From Mixia osmundae IAM 14324 (lineage: Eukaryota > Basidiomycota > Mixiomycetes > Mixiales > Mixiaceae): a stretch of 64,000 nt of DNA. Shown here piece by piece: positions 1-10,320 of this stretch; position 1 is the first letter of the stretch, and every line of letters starts with the position of its first letter. The notes below the pieces were generated by a model. It was not told the origin of the DNA and made no database searches. It was given only the letters and a program-made list of their open reading frames with translations. The position numbers and the translations under genes are program-made. The DNA is taken from assembly GCF_000708205.1 (NCBI RefSeq), contig NW_014575561.1, positions 173 to 64,172 of the forward strand. Direction: 5' to 3'.

Positions 1-95
1 ACCCTAACCCTAACCCTAACCCTAACCCTAACCCTAACCCTAACCCTAACCCTAACCCTAACCCTAACCCTAACCCTAACCCTAACCCTAACCCT
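1..95. repeat. Telomeric repeat array (CCCTAA)n
   Basis: Uninterrupted CCCTAA hexamers run from base 1 and stop at ACCCTGG near base 95. This is the C-rich strand read 5' to 3', as expected at the left end of a chromosome whose G-strand repeat is TTAGGG. No degenerate repeats follow it. Confidence 0.98.
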
Positions 96-1794
96 GGAGG
101 TCTGAGCGAGAGGTTGCGAAGGAAAGGTATGGCAGAGAGCCGAGTCATCTTGGTATAGCACCGCTCTGTCATTGGCGAGTAGTGAAATGCCAGGGGATTT
201 CTTCAATTTGCCTTGCCAAAACTCAACATTGCGTAATTCATGGGGAAATTATTAATCACCCGTGTATCTGATTGGACTGATTTATCCAGGCGCGTTGGCA
301 GGACATTCGCTTGACCACAGCGACTTTAGCGGAGATCCTCATACTCTTTACTTTGTCGTATTGCTGCATTTCATCGGNACGANATCCAGTCGCCATCACT
401 GTAACGCGACACAACTTGCAGTTTGAGGCATCGCCGCAAGACTCCCTGCAATAGCTACGACGAATCAACGGGACGGAGAGTCAGTCTGTGCCAGACAACT
501 ATCAACAGAGATGTGTTCGTACTCCGGAGCAGATTGAACTATCTTCACTCGCGATACTAGCTCAGTTAGAGAGCTCGATGTTGCCTGTCTGGCCGGCAGT
601 ACGACTGAAGCCGTACCTTGAGACGGTACCATACATCAATAGTCTCCAGGATGGTATCTAGCGGACGACTGATGCATTGATTGCTCGAGCGGACGTCGAC
701 AGCAGTGGATGATTTCCCGCTGCTGAGATGCGTGTTNGATGTTGACATGATGGTCATCGCTGCGTTGAGTGGGCTCATGCAGGTGATATGTTTCATCAGA
801 TCATTGCAAGCAGTAGACTATCACCAGCTTTAAGGTCTCAAAGACAGGCCTGGCACAGTGTCTGATAGGTGACACGGCGAGCTGTACGGATGACAAATGG
901 CTTGCTGGGCGAGATCACCTTTCTTTACTGTGCATTTGACATTATCAGAAGGATAGTCTTCAATTTTGGTTGTTCGCCTCGACCACTGCTGTCACTTTCT
1001 GAGGCGTTCCTTTGTTTTCGATGAGGAGCTCATTTGTTGCTGGGTTGGTATATGACATATTCAAAAGACCTAGCTACCTTTCGGTTTGTGTGCCATCGGG
1101 AAGATGGATGAGATCAAAGACCATGGTTGCTTGTAGCGAATATTCTTCGGCCTGAGCTGCTCGTATGATGTGCATGAAGAAAGGAACATGTATCAACGAA
1201 AATCACATGCGCCAAGAAAAGGGTTGTTAGTGTACATTTGCTGAGTATACGTCCGCTCGGTCATGACGACAACGTGACTTCTCAGCTTGTCTTCCCCACT
1301 TTACTCGCGCGAAAGGCCTGATGATGGCTCAGTCTGAAACGCTCTTGTCTGACCAACAATCAGTGGCAGCGTGTAGCTGAGACAAGTCGAGCAGCGAATG
1401 CAAAGACAGGAGTAGTAGGATGCTTGAGACGTGCCCACTGAGGCTCATCATCTACGGTCATTAGCGGTGATGACACTGAGAGATCGAATACGGTTGCCAA
1501 TTGATATGAGACAAATAGCGCAAGGCCAAGACAGCATGCGCCAGACTGTCTTGCCTAGGCACGAGAGATTTGTCAAAGACCTGAGAAGGCCAGCTAGAAG
1601 AGAGATAAGCCAATGAGTCGTTGCTCAGTCTGACGGCATTGATGTTGTTCATTTCCCTTGATGAGCGCATGAGCGTTCCGCGAGCCCACTAGAAATCGGA
1701 TTGGCATAAAGCCGCGATAAACCCGTGAACTGTTTCGGAGATTTGGCAAAGCGAGCTCGCCGTCAGTCAGCATCGGGACAAACGGTTGGTCAAT
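96..1794. other. Subtelomeric stretch with no recognisable gene
   Basis: Only short open frames without family resemblance are present, and none joins into a longer protein across plausible introns. There is no telomere-type interstitial repeat, helicase fragment or transposon signature. Unknown bases (N) occur at 378, 383 and 737, so small frame errors are possible there. Confidence 0.6.
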
Positions 1795-2239
1795 ATGCCA
1801 TCTGCTCGAGCTAGCTCGAACGGCACTGTCATTGCCGAGTCACACGACACGATCATCGTCGAAGGCAATCACTAGTACGGTAGCGCTCGATGGGTCGTCC
1901 GAATGCTGCTGACTTTGCATCCTTTCCTACCTCTTTGCCCTGTCATGTCCATCATGTACAGCTTCCCGCCAGAGTCTGTCAACAAGGATGTTATTCGACC
2001 GTCTGCCAAAGATACACACACTGTCTGTCCTTGGAAAGGAACCGCATCGTATGACGACATTGTGATGCCTGGCTCTGTCATCAGTGACGCGGCTTGGTAC
2101 TATCCGGAGCCAAAGGTTCTCATCGAGTCCCTATGCCCAGATTGTGCTCCTGATCTTATGAGATGAGCAGGCAAAAGCCACGAATATCAAAAATCACCTC
2201 GCCTTTTACAAGAACAAGGTACAGGTACAGGATCTGTGA
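1795..2239 (+). CDS. DUF427 domain protein, three exons
   Basis: Exons 1795-1874, 1962-2115 and 2171-2239 join in frame to about 100 residues. Exon 1 reads NGTVIAESHDTIIVEGNH, exon 2 continues YFPPESVN then DTHTVCPWKGTASY and DAAWYYPEPK, and exon 3 supplies KNHLAFYKNKVQV. These blocks match DUF427 (PF04248) from end to end, so the gene is whole although no single open frame shows it. Both introns are GT-AG (87 and 55 nt) and each restores the frame and the family pattern exactly. DUF427 is a small compact fold common in bacteria and fungi; its biochemical role is not established. It is the first gene inside the telomere. The start is the ATG shortly before the first conserved block; nothing supports an earlier one. 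Confidence 0.88.
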
Positions 2240-2293
2240 TGCTTACGACATTATACGTTCAATCGCAATGTATTTGTGGTGATTGACACAAGC

Positions 2294-3086
2294 TTACAAA
2301 CCCCCTATCAAAAGGTTGAGCGCTAGGACAAAAGCAGTACAGCCTATGTGCGCAGGACTCGAAGCCACAAACCGGCGAGTCGCGCCTGAATCAGCCGTGT
2401 TTGCAGAAGGCGAGGGCGAGGCTACAGATGGGTTTGATGCGACGCTGGCTTGCTCACTGGAAGTAGGAGCCATCGATGTAGTGCTCGAGATAGTGAGTGC
2501 ATTTGACGAGGTGGTGGCATTTGACAAAGGCATAGCTGAGATCGCTGTCACACCGCTCGAAGTTGACCGCGATGCGCTCGTTATAGCGCGCGAGGAGGTC
2601 AGACTTAGGGATGAAGTGGCCGCCTGCGAAGTCACGTCACCTTCCGAATTGCCGCCGCTGGCTTTGGCGACTTGTTGATAGCGAGCTACGCTGTCACTCG
2701 CCCCAGGATTGATGATCATGACGCCCCTATACGACGAGTGTAAGCTGCCAAGTATTCGGTCGAAATCACCAAGAGTACCCCGATGTGCAAGAAGCATGTG
2801 AGAAAACGTAGATCGAGTTTGTGGTGGAAAGCAGGATGGAGGAGGAGCCGCCCGCAGATTGTATTCCACTGTCGAACCCGCCTTCGGTGTTGCAAGGGTC
2901 AATGAGGCGAGCCGTTGCCTCGCTTGCTGACTGCCCGCCGACTGAGAAATGGAATGTCACTGTCTGGCCCGGCGAGCCGCGCACGATATTTGGCGAGAAG
3001 ACCCCGTTGCCGACTTGCACTGAAAGCTGAGCGAATGCTTGCAGACCTAGACCGCCGAGCCAGAGCAGAATATGCTTCGACACCAT
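2294..3086 (-). CDS. Secreted GPI-type cupredoxin-like protein
   Basis: Exons 3086-2779 and 2726-2294, joined over a 52-nt GT-AG intron, encode about 246 residues. The N-terminus (MVSKHILLWLGGLGLQAFAQ) is a signal peptide. A cupredoxin-like domain follows: VGNGVFSPN and the PGQTVTFHF strand, then CNTEGGFDSG, FSHASC and GGVMIINP. The last block appears only after splicing. The C-terminal half is a Ser/Thr/Ala-rich stalk ending in a short hydrophobic tail (GCTAFVLALNLLIGGL), as in GPI-anchored wall or membrane proteins. Fungal relatives are extracellular serine-rich cupredoxins. Whether copper is bound is uncertain: the classical His-Cys-His-Met ligand set is not obviously complete. This is a surface protein in a subtelomeric position. 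Confidence 0.8.
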
Positions 3087-3429
3087 CTACGTTGGGTGGT
3101 AAAAGAGAGACTGCGGGGATAACAAATATGCAAGAACGGGAGGCTTGCTGACTGATGCTATGTTCCTTCAGCCGGGGAGAGGCAAGAGTGCAGATGGCCG
3201 ACGTAGACCGAGGCGGATCGCCATGTTCTGTGCGCGATACGAGCCCGTCGCATGCTGTTGGGTCGATCGTTGTTGGCAGCTGCACTGCTTCCTCGCATCG
3301 TCGAACCGACAGAGATTCTCGCCCCGCCGGCTCGATAGAGATCGACAGGATCCGGGCGGAATTCGGGCTTAGCGATGACAGCAAATTCCGTATCCCCGGC
3401 AAGCCAGACTGCAACAGAAGGCAGACTGT

Positions 3430-4736
3430 GATTGCTCGGAATGCAGCATGTGTGGGCGGCGGCATTGACGGACATGCGCTGGCTTTCGCGTTGGCTAAGA
3501 AGGCCGTCAGATTGACAATCTTCGAGCTTCGCGCTCGGCCAAGCAAATTTCCGAATCCAGCGGCTCGCTTTCTCGCGCCGAATGACTCGAGGTGCTTGAC
3601 AAGTCGGTCGACATCAAGAAACTGAGTTCAGCTACCAGCGAACGACCTGCTACAGCGCGGATGGGTACCAATTCGTTCAGATGGACCTATGCGATCACGG
3701 CCCGTCGTCCCTACGCAGCATGCGGCCTGGCTGCGAAAGAGTACTGATACAAGCATGCCAAGAGAGCGTATTAAGTGAGCACAAAGATTGCTGATATCTC
3801 TGTATGCGACGACCAGGTGATCGCTCGCTTCGAAGACGGATTGGAGCTGCAAGATCAGTCTATGCTCAGTCTGCTGAGCTGGCCGGCTAAAGCGGGTCCA
3901 AGAGGACGTACTCATCGGCGCAGACGGCATCCTCTCGCCAGTAAGCAAAGAACTGCTGGGAGATGCAGTCCCGACGCCTATGTACACCTGCACATGCCTT
4001 GTCAATGGATTTATGCAAGTCGATACCGTGAAGCTGCCAGATGGTCACAGGATTCCAGCAATGATCACGACTTCAGCAGATTTTCTCGGTGTGTTCGCCG
4101 TCGATCCAGGACGAGAGATCGCGAAGCGAGTGGAACAAATACGAAAGGGCTGGCGAAGCAGCCCGGGATGCAAAGACTCCCCATGCACATTTATTGAGGG
4201 AGCCAATCAGGTCGATACTAGAGAACGTCGATGACACAGCTACTCGACTTTGGGCGCCTTATGAAGTGCCTCCATAGCCACACTGGCATGGCAAACGTAC
4301 TTGCCTGATCGGAGATGCAGCTCACACTTTGCATCCGAACGGTCAAGGCGCATCCATGGCTCTCGGATACGCATCTCTGCTGGCTCACATGCCGGCTGTG
4401 TCGACAGACAGTCCCTCTTTGCTCGGTTCGCAGTAACGAGACGAGATCGTATGTCCCGCATTGATTTGCCGGCAAAAGGGCACCGGCGGTATCAACGCAG
4501 CGAGCGCTTCAGCCTCTACGTTCTGGCACCAAGCTCGGGCGGTACACGCTTTCTTTGCCTGGTCACGCTTCTCGTTCGAGATACACGCATCTCGTATGAT
4601 GTCATCGAGGAAGCGACCGGATGACGAGGCCCGATGCATTTGCAGACCATCATTTGCTGAAGCAGACAGGAATGAGGAGACTTTGTGGAGTTTACCGGTG
4701 TCGAGGCTCGCGCTAGAGAGCGCTTGATTGCTTGAG
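3430..4736 (+). pseudogene. Decayed FAD-dependent monooxygenase
   Basis: Pieces of a class A flavoprotein monooxygenase appear in order but in different frames. The dinucleotide-binding motif VGGGIDGHALAFALAKK lies near 3450. APND, then in another frame EVLDKSVDIKKLSSATSE, lies near 3575-3640. ARFEDGLEL lies near 3820 and DVLIGADGILSPVSKELLG near 3910. The FAD-ribityl motif LIGDAAHTLHPNGQG lies near 4305-4350. The switch inside LAPND/EVLDK occurs within one conserved block with no room for an intron and looks like a single-base loss. At least two more frame changes follow. I therefore call it a dead host gene rather than a multi-intron gene. The stretch 3087-3430 upstream shows nothing recognisable. 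Confidence 0.72.
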
Positions 4737-4782
4737 CGTGAGGCGCGCCGGCTCAATAACTGACTGGCGGGCGAGCAATGCT

Positions 4783-6062
4783 ATGCCAACTCGCGAGCAG
4801 CCTGTCCTGCCTGTGAGACATTCGTCGGTATCACATAGAGCGGCGCAGGTCAGGCAGGAGCAGCTCCCGCCAGCAGTCGGGGAAAGTCACGATAAACTTG
4901 TCGAGACAGGGCCATCGCAAGCGTCACTCGCGCCAACGTCATCACCGGCCCTAGCGCTAAAGCCGAAGCGAGTCGTCAGCTTCTCTTCAGAGCCGGATCA
5001 TACAGCGTCGCCTCCTCGATCGGCCTCTCCGGCCGCCGGTGCGCGCAAATCAAGCTTACCCAAGGGTACGCTGGACGAAAGGGAGGCAGCTCGGGTCGCA
5101 CTTGACTCCTCTGTCTCGCTTCTACGACAAGCAGCAGACATGGCGACAGCAGCTTCGGCAACGGTCAAGAGCGACAAGGCACCAGCCAGTGCGCTCAAGC
5201 GGTCAAGCCAGGCATCTCGCGAGCTGCCACCGAAGGAGCTTTACTCCCATCCTGACCCACTATTGAGACGCTTACGCTTGAGAGATGGCTACGGCAAAGA
5301 AGTCAATCTGAAGAGCGCCTTCAGAGACTGCATCGCCGTTGCATTCTACTTTGATGCTTCATGGGGACGCCGCGGCGCCATGTCGACGTTTGCCTCTGTA
5401 AGCCTGCTTGGTCAGCTCAAGGCCGGGCTCAGTTGGCTCGATAGGATGTCATCAGACTAACAAGAGTATCACCACATCGGCTCAAGGTTGTCTACGTGTC
5501 CATAGACACCACAGAAGAATCATACGAGTCAAATTCGCTCGCCCGAGGCTGGCTCAGTATGGAATGGAATGACGGCTCCAATCTGGCAGTTGGCCAGCAC
5601 GAAGATGCTGTCGATCCCATCAATCTCAGCAGGGGCGAAGACTTCCTGCTCGCAGGCGAGGTTGATACAGAGGATCATCTTGGTGATGACGACGATCAGA
5701 ACGAGGAGCTCTACACGCGCCCGTACGCTCGGGTACATCTGGCGGCAAAGTGGATGGTGCTCGGCATACCTCAGCTGGTCGTCTATCACATCCCTTCTCG
5801 CAAGATTCTCTCTCGTCACGTCAGACCTCGCCAGATTGACAAGGATCGCGTCGAGCAGACGGTCAACCGTTGGCTCTCAGGCGAAACGAACGACGCCGTC
5901 TTTATGGAGGTAGTCCATCAGCTCAAATATACATTCGCTCTCCTCATCCTAGCAGTCCTTTACGTACTCTGGGTCAGATCAGGCGGTACTGATCCAATCG
6001 CGGCTCTTATCGAGCTGTTCTCCAATGGTCACCAGCCAGCACTCGTCCATCCCGAGCTCTAG
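4783..6062 (+). CDS. Thioredoxin-fold protein with C-terminal membrane anchor
   Basis: Exons 4783-5397 and 5487-6062 (89-nt intron with a GTAAGC donor and a CTAAC branch site) encode about 396 residues. Residues 1-160 are low-complexity. Then comes a nucleoredoxin/tryparedoxin-like fold: LRLRDGYGKEVNL, FRDCIAVAFYFDASWG, VVYVSIDTTEES, and later LGIPQLVVYHIPSRKI. The usual WCxxC redox site is replaced by SWGRRGAMSTF, so disulfide chemistry is unlikely. An acidic insert (roughly residues 250-290) interrupts the fold, and a hydrophobic helix (YTFALLILAVLYVLWV) near the C-terminus predicts a tail anchor. The ATG at 4783 is the first in frame. The exact acceptor could be a few codons different. Function unknown; a structural or scaffold role for an inactivated redoxin fold is inference. 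Confidence 0.72.
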
Positions 6063-6190
6063 AGATATCTGATCGTTCAGTACACGCTCTGTTGTAGCAT
6101 TCATGATCAAATTCAGTCCAAATAGGATGCCCTTTGCCTGGCCGTTGACATTGTCGCGCGCAATTGTCGCGTCGACACTGACCCCCGGCC

Positions 6191-7570
6191 ATGGACCAGG
6201 ATGCCTTCAGAGCGCTGTTGCAGTCGGCCCCGAGCTCTGCAACGCTGCCAGGCCGGGAGTATCAGCCTCGGCCGACGACCAAATCGAGTCGCTTCGACAA
6301 TCTGCACGGACTGAAATATCGCAAGCAGCAAGAATCGACGACAGATAATCCCTACCTAACATCCTTGCCAAGCACTTCACTGCTCCCTCGATCAGCTGCC
6401 AGAGGCAAGTCGACAGTATCTACAACGAAGGCCTCCGTTGAGACTGCAAGTGGTCCTTCTTTGCCTATGATCAGAGGCAAATATGTCGACAGAGCAGCTG
6501 CACGCCGGATGGGTTTCAGTGACCTCGATCTTGAGCCACAAGCTGGTATGACGAGCAGTGAGCACGCCGACGACCTCTTTGTGCTCGATGGTCAAGGCGA
6601 AACGGGAGCCAAAAGGGGGCTAGACTTAGATTTGCTTGCAAAAGAACAAGCTCGACTAGCACAGCAAGACAGCGAGCAAGCAGACGACGAGCTGGATAAC
6701 CTCCTCGTCAACGACAAAGGACCGGTAGCTAGCCACGTACTGGAGCCAGCCACTCGCAAGCGGTCGCGGGACGAGATCATTGCGGACCTCAAAGCGAAAC
6801 GGGCAAGCCAGGTCGGCCCATCTGAGGATCGGCAGCAGGGAGCTGCACCAAGCAAGTTCAAAAAGCTCAGTGCTGTCTCTTCTAGCGTAACGCCTCAAGA
6901 GAGGCCCAAGCGCAAGAAGCAAAAAGCGGTCAAACCTGCCGTCGCGCTGCAGCCAATAGCGCCAGATGTCCTGGCCAAGGCCGATAAGAACGCTAGCCAT
7001 ACAGCTCACGACGGGCCCTCTCGCGAAGCGTCATCTGCCCGAGTCGCATCTTTGGAAGGAGAAGCCTCAGCTCGGAAGCCTGAGCTTGTTGCTGCTCTCA
7101 GTGATGACGATGACATTTTCGCCGGCGCAGGTGATTACACTGGCTATCTCTCTGCCGAGGACGATATGCCAAAGACGACGACAGAACGGACAGTCGGAGC
7201 ACCGACAGAGCAGCAACGGCGCAAAGACTGGTTCGAGGCCGAGCAAAGACGCAAAACAGTCGCAGACGAGCCGAAAGAAGCTACTGCAATGCCACAGATT
7301 GAGCCAGACAACGTGCTCAGCGATGACGAGCGAGAAGAGCAAAGACATGAGCCTCTGCGTCTTCAGCCGCTTTCGTCAACCAGCTACAACATCAAAGAGC
7401 TCCTGGCTCTCGATCAAGAAGAGGCTCGGAAAGAGAAGCGCAAGGCGAAAAAGCTCAAGTATGCCAAAGGGGACGAGAAGCCTGAGAAGATATTGTCGGA
7501 GAAAGACAAGCTCAATCGAGATCACCAGCAAATGACGAGATATCTCGAGAAGCGCGAGACAGATGCATAG
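6191..7570 (+). CDS. RED/IK-like spliceosomal protein
   Basis: A single-exon gene of 459 residues. The N-terminal third has RED-family landmarks in order: FRALLQSAP, a Tyr/Lys-rich segment (HGLKYRKQQ), KYVDRAAARRMGFSD and GLDLDLLAKEQARL. These match the order in human RED (IK), where FRKLL, KYRDRAKERR and a GLDFALL block occur. The remainder is acidic and lysine-rich, ending in a basic segment (KEKRKAKKLKYAKGD) and DKLNRDHQQMTRYLEKRE. RED-type proteins join the spliceosome B complex with SMU1. Nuclear location fits the basic stretches. Its stop lies 5 bp from that of the convergent DBP4. Family assignment rests on short motifs, so it is likely rather than certain. Confidence 0.72.
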   Translation: MDQDAFRALLQSAPSSATLPGREYQPRPTTKSSRFDNLHGLKYRKQQESTTDNPYLTSLPSTSLLPRSAARGKSTVSTTKASVETASGPSLPMIRGKYVDRAAARRMGFSDLDLEPQAGMTSSEHADDLFVLDGQGETGAKRGLDLDLLAKEQARLAQQDSEQADDELDNLLVNDKGPVASHVLEPATRKRSRDEIIADLKAKRASQVGPSEDRQQGAAPSKFKKLSAVSSSVTPQERPKRKKQKAVKPAVALQPIAPDVLAKADKNASHTAHDGPSREASSARVASLEGEASARKPELVAALSDDDDIFAGAGDYTGYLSAEDDMPKTTTERTVGAPTEQQRRKDWFEAEQRRKTVADEPKEATAMPQIEPDNVLSDDEREEQRHEPLRLQPLSSTSYNIKELLALDQEEARKEKRKAKKLKYAKGDEKPEKILSEKDKLNRDHQQMTRYLEKRETDA

Positions 7571-7575
7571 CGGCA

Positions 7576-10180
7576 CTATCTTCGGTTCGATAATGCGAGC
7601 AGGGCTTGCGCTTCAAGATTTGGCCGCTCTTCGTCAGCTGCGCTCGTGGCATCGAGTCTACCATGTTTGGGCGTAGGTTGAAGATCGATATCATCAAAGT
7701 CAGGCGAGACGTAGCCATCATCATCGCTGCTCACCGCGAGCTCGGCGCGAGTCTCTTCAGCCCCACCCGCATTAGCCAGCTTTCGCTTCCGCTTCTTCTC
7801 ACGTCTCTTGGCCTTCGCAAGAGCCTTGTCGTCCACATCAATGGTCTGTAGAGCAGCTCGCTCGGCAGCAACAAATTGTCGGCCAAGCTCCTGAACATCG
7901 CCTTGCGCGATAAAGTCTTCTTCTCGCTGAACCGCATTGTCCGCTCTAGCATGGCCCTCGTCGTCAAAGGTCGTCTTGGTCGGTACGCCGCGTTTCGATA
8001 ACATTGCTTTCTTGGACTGACCCGCCTTGATCTTGCGTTTCGACAGGTAAGCGGACTCTGGTAGATTGTCTTCATCGAGGCCATGATCAGTGCGCTTCAT
8101 GGTGATGAACTCGTCTTCGCTCTCATCCACAGCATCCGAGCCGTGGTTGACCACCTTGCTGTAGTGATCAGAGAGGATGTTATTATTCTGACGGCCAAAC
8201 ATGCGATCGACTTTGGTCTTGCTACTCTTGCGCTGCGACAGGGGAGCAAACGTCGCCACTTCCGCTTCAGCGGACTCGCTTGCACTATCCTCTGCCACAT
8301 CAGAAAGATGGGTCGGCTCCTCATCGCTAGATGCATCGCCAACAATCGGCTGGGTCTTGACGTTCTCGAGCGACCAGTCTGCATTCTTCCTTGATGATGC
8401 TTCTGCCTTTGAGACGAATCTGATCTGAGGTGCACCCGCCAAGCCGAGAGACGTAGCATACTTCTCCAGGGGATACTCGTCAAGCATAAAGACAGACTTG
8501 TCCTTTTGCAGATGAATCGATTTGACGTAGGAGATGAACGCGCGTTGAGCGATGAACTTGATCTCTGGAAACTGGAAAGCGATCGATTGCACCTGATGAT
8601 GAGTAGACTGTTGTTTGGCTTCGCGAGCGACGATGCGATTGACTTCTAGTCCTTTATCGGCCAGTCGTTTGGTCATGCCTTCCTCTTCGCTAGGGCAAAG
8701 GAAGAGGAGAGCTTTGCCGGTGCTTTGATACCTGGCAGTACGACCCACACGATGTACATAAGTATCGGCATCTTCCGGACAGTCAAATTGGATGACCCAA
8801 TCGACGGCCGGAAAATCGAGACCGCGAGCAGCGACATCGGTCGCAAACATGACGGTATGCTTTGACGAAGTGAAGCGATCGTAAATCTCTAATCGCTTCG
8901 CTTGCTTCTGTCTGCCATGCAGATGGAGTAAAGGTACGCCGGGCCGCATGTGTCGAAATGTCTCGTGGACGAATCTGACTTGCTTGCAGCTCGACAGGAA
9001 CACAATCGTCTTGGTGTAGAGATGGGTTTTGATGAAGCTCCAGAGCAAGTCGAGTTTCTTGTCGAGCGGGACAACCATATAGTGCTGCTCGAGGCCTACT
9101 GGTACTTGCAAGGTCGCCTCGTCTCGACTGGCCTCGGCGACGGGCTGCGCGCCGACAGCGGGATCGGCCGTGAGCGTGCGTGCATAGACATATTCGGGAT
9201 CTTTGAGCGAGAGACGCGCGAGGTCTTTGACATTTTTGGTCTGTGTCGCGGAAAAGAGCAGTGTCTGGCGTGTGGGAGGGAGGTTGGCAACGATGGCATT
9301 GAGTGACTTTGAGAAGCCCATGTCGAGTATACGATCGGCTTCGTCGAGGACGAGTAGCTGGAGATTATCAGCGTCAAAGCCAATCGTCTGATCCATATGT
9401 TGCAAGAGCCGTCCTGGCGTAGCGACAAGGATGTTCATGCGTGCTAGCCGTTCCTTGAAGTGATCAAAAGAAAGCATGAGCGCCGTACAACGACACACTT
9501 GCACCGAGGACTTGCCTTTTCCTCGTGCAAGGATTTGCCTCCGATGACCAGGCCTGCGCTGAAGGAATGTTGCGTGCCGATCTTGCGCAGGACCTCGAAG
9601 ATTTGTACGGCCTGAGCTGACATGAGTGGTGTCAAATCAAACGAAGAGCTGGAGGACGCACTAGCTCTCTCGTAGGACTGATGACGAGTGCACCGAGACC
9701 ATCCATGGGTCCCCATTTTTTGCGGTAGAGCAAATCGAGCAAAGGCACCAAGAACGCCAGAGTCTTGCCCGAGCCTGTCGGGGCTGCCCCCAGAACGTCT
9801 TTCCCTGTGACATCAATGTATCAGCGCTACAACGAGTCAGGGGCGAGCTGCAGCACCCTGCAAAGCGAGTGGTAGCGCTCGAGATTGGATGGGCGTCAAG
9901 TTGGTGAAATAAGCTGCCTTTAGGCCTGCAGCAGTCGGCGTGCAGAGGGGCAGATCGGCGAATGTGCTGTAACTAGCGGTCAGATCCTGACTCTGCCAAT
10001 GAGCATACGTCTGCACTCTCCAAGCAGGCAGCAGCTGACGAGATTTGCGATTTCTGTAGCAGTCCGCTGCAGCTCTTCCTCATCTCGCTGTCGTCGGGCT
10101 TGACGTGGGTCGTTGTTCTGTCGCTGCTTGCCTTTGGCCTTGGCTGACGGTCTCCTCGTCTGCGTCTTCGTCATCGACAT
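7576..10180 (-). CDS. DBP4: DEAD-box RNA helicase Dbp4 (Hca4)
   Basis: Five exons (10180-10040, 9992-9857, 9804-9662, 9611-9516, 9453-7576) give about 797 residues. The helicase core is complete: Q-motif region FADLPLC...[10 protein letters not shown], motif I APTGSGKT, Ia PTREL, Ib [35 protein letters not shown] and [10 protein letters not shown]. The C-terminal block [24 protein letters not shown] is typical of Dbp4, a nucleolar helicase that releases snoRNAs during early 18S pre-rRNA processing. The tail is acidic and lysine-rich ([12 protein letters not shown]). The intron at 9454-9515 has a GC donor (AAAAG|GCAAGT) and a normal AG acceptor; the other three are GT-AG of 47-52 nt. All junctions keep frame and family alignment. 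Confidence 0.95.
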
Positions 10181-10320
10181 GGCTCAAGCGTCAGCGCTTC
10201 AGCGGCCTGCCTACGTGTACGCGGACTGATGTCGACTCGCTGACGTGGCGCATTCTCGGATCGCGTAGAGGCGCGCGCGACGCACGTCAAACCCAGCATT
10301 GTTCCTGACGGTCATCTGCC

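Noticed and set aside
256-1670. Short open frames on both strands in the subtelomeric region
   Set aside because: They are under 80 residues, contain no family motif, do not extend through plausible introns, and some cross unknown bases.
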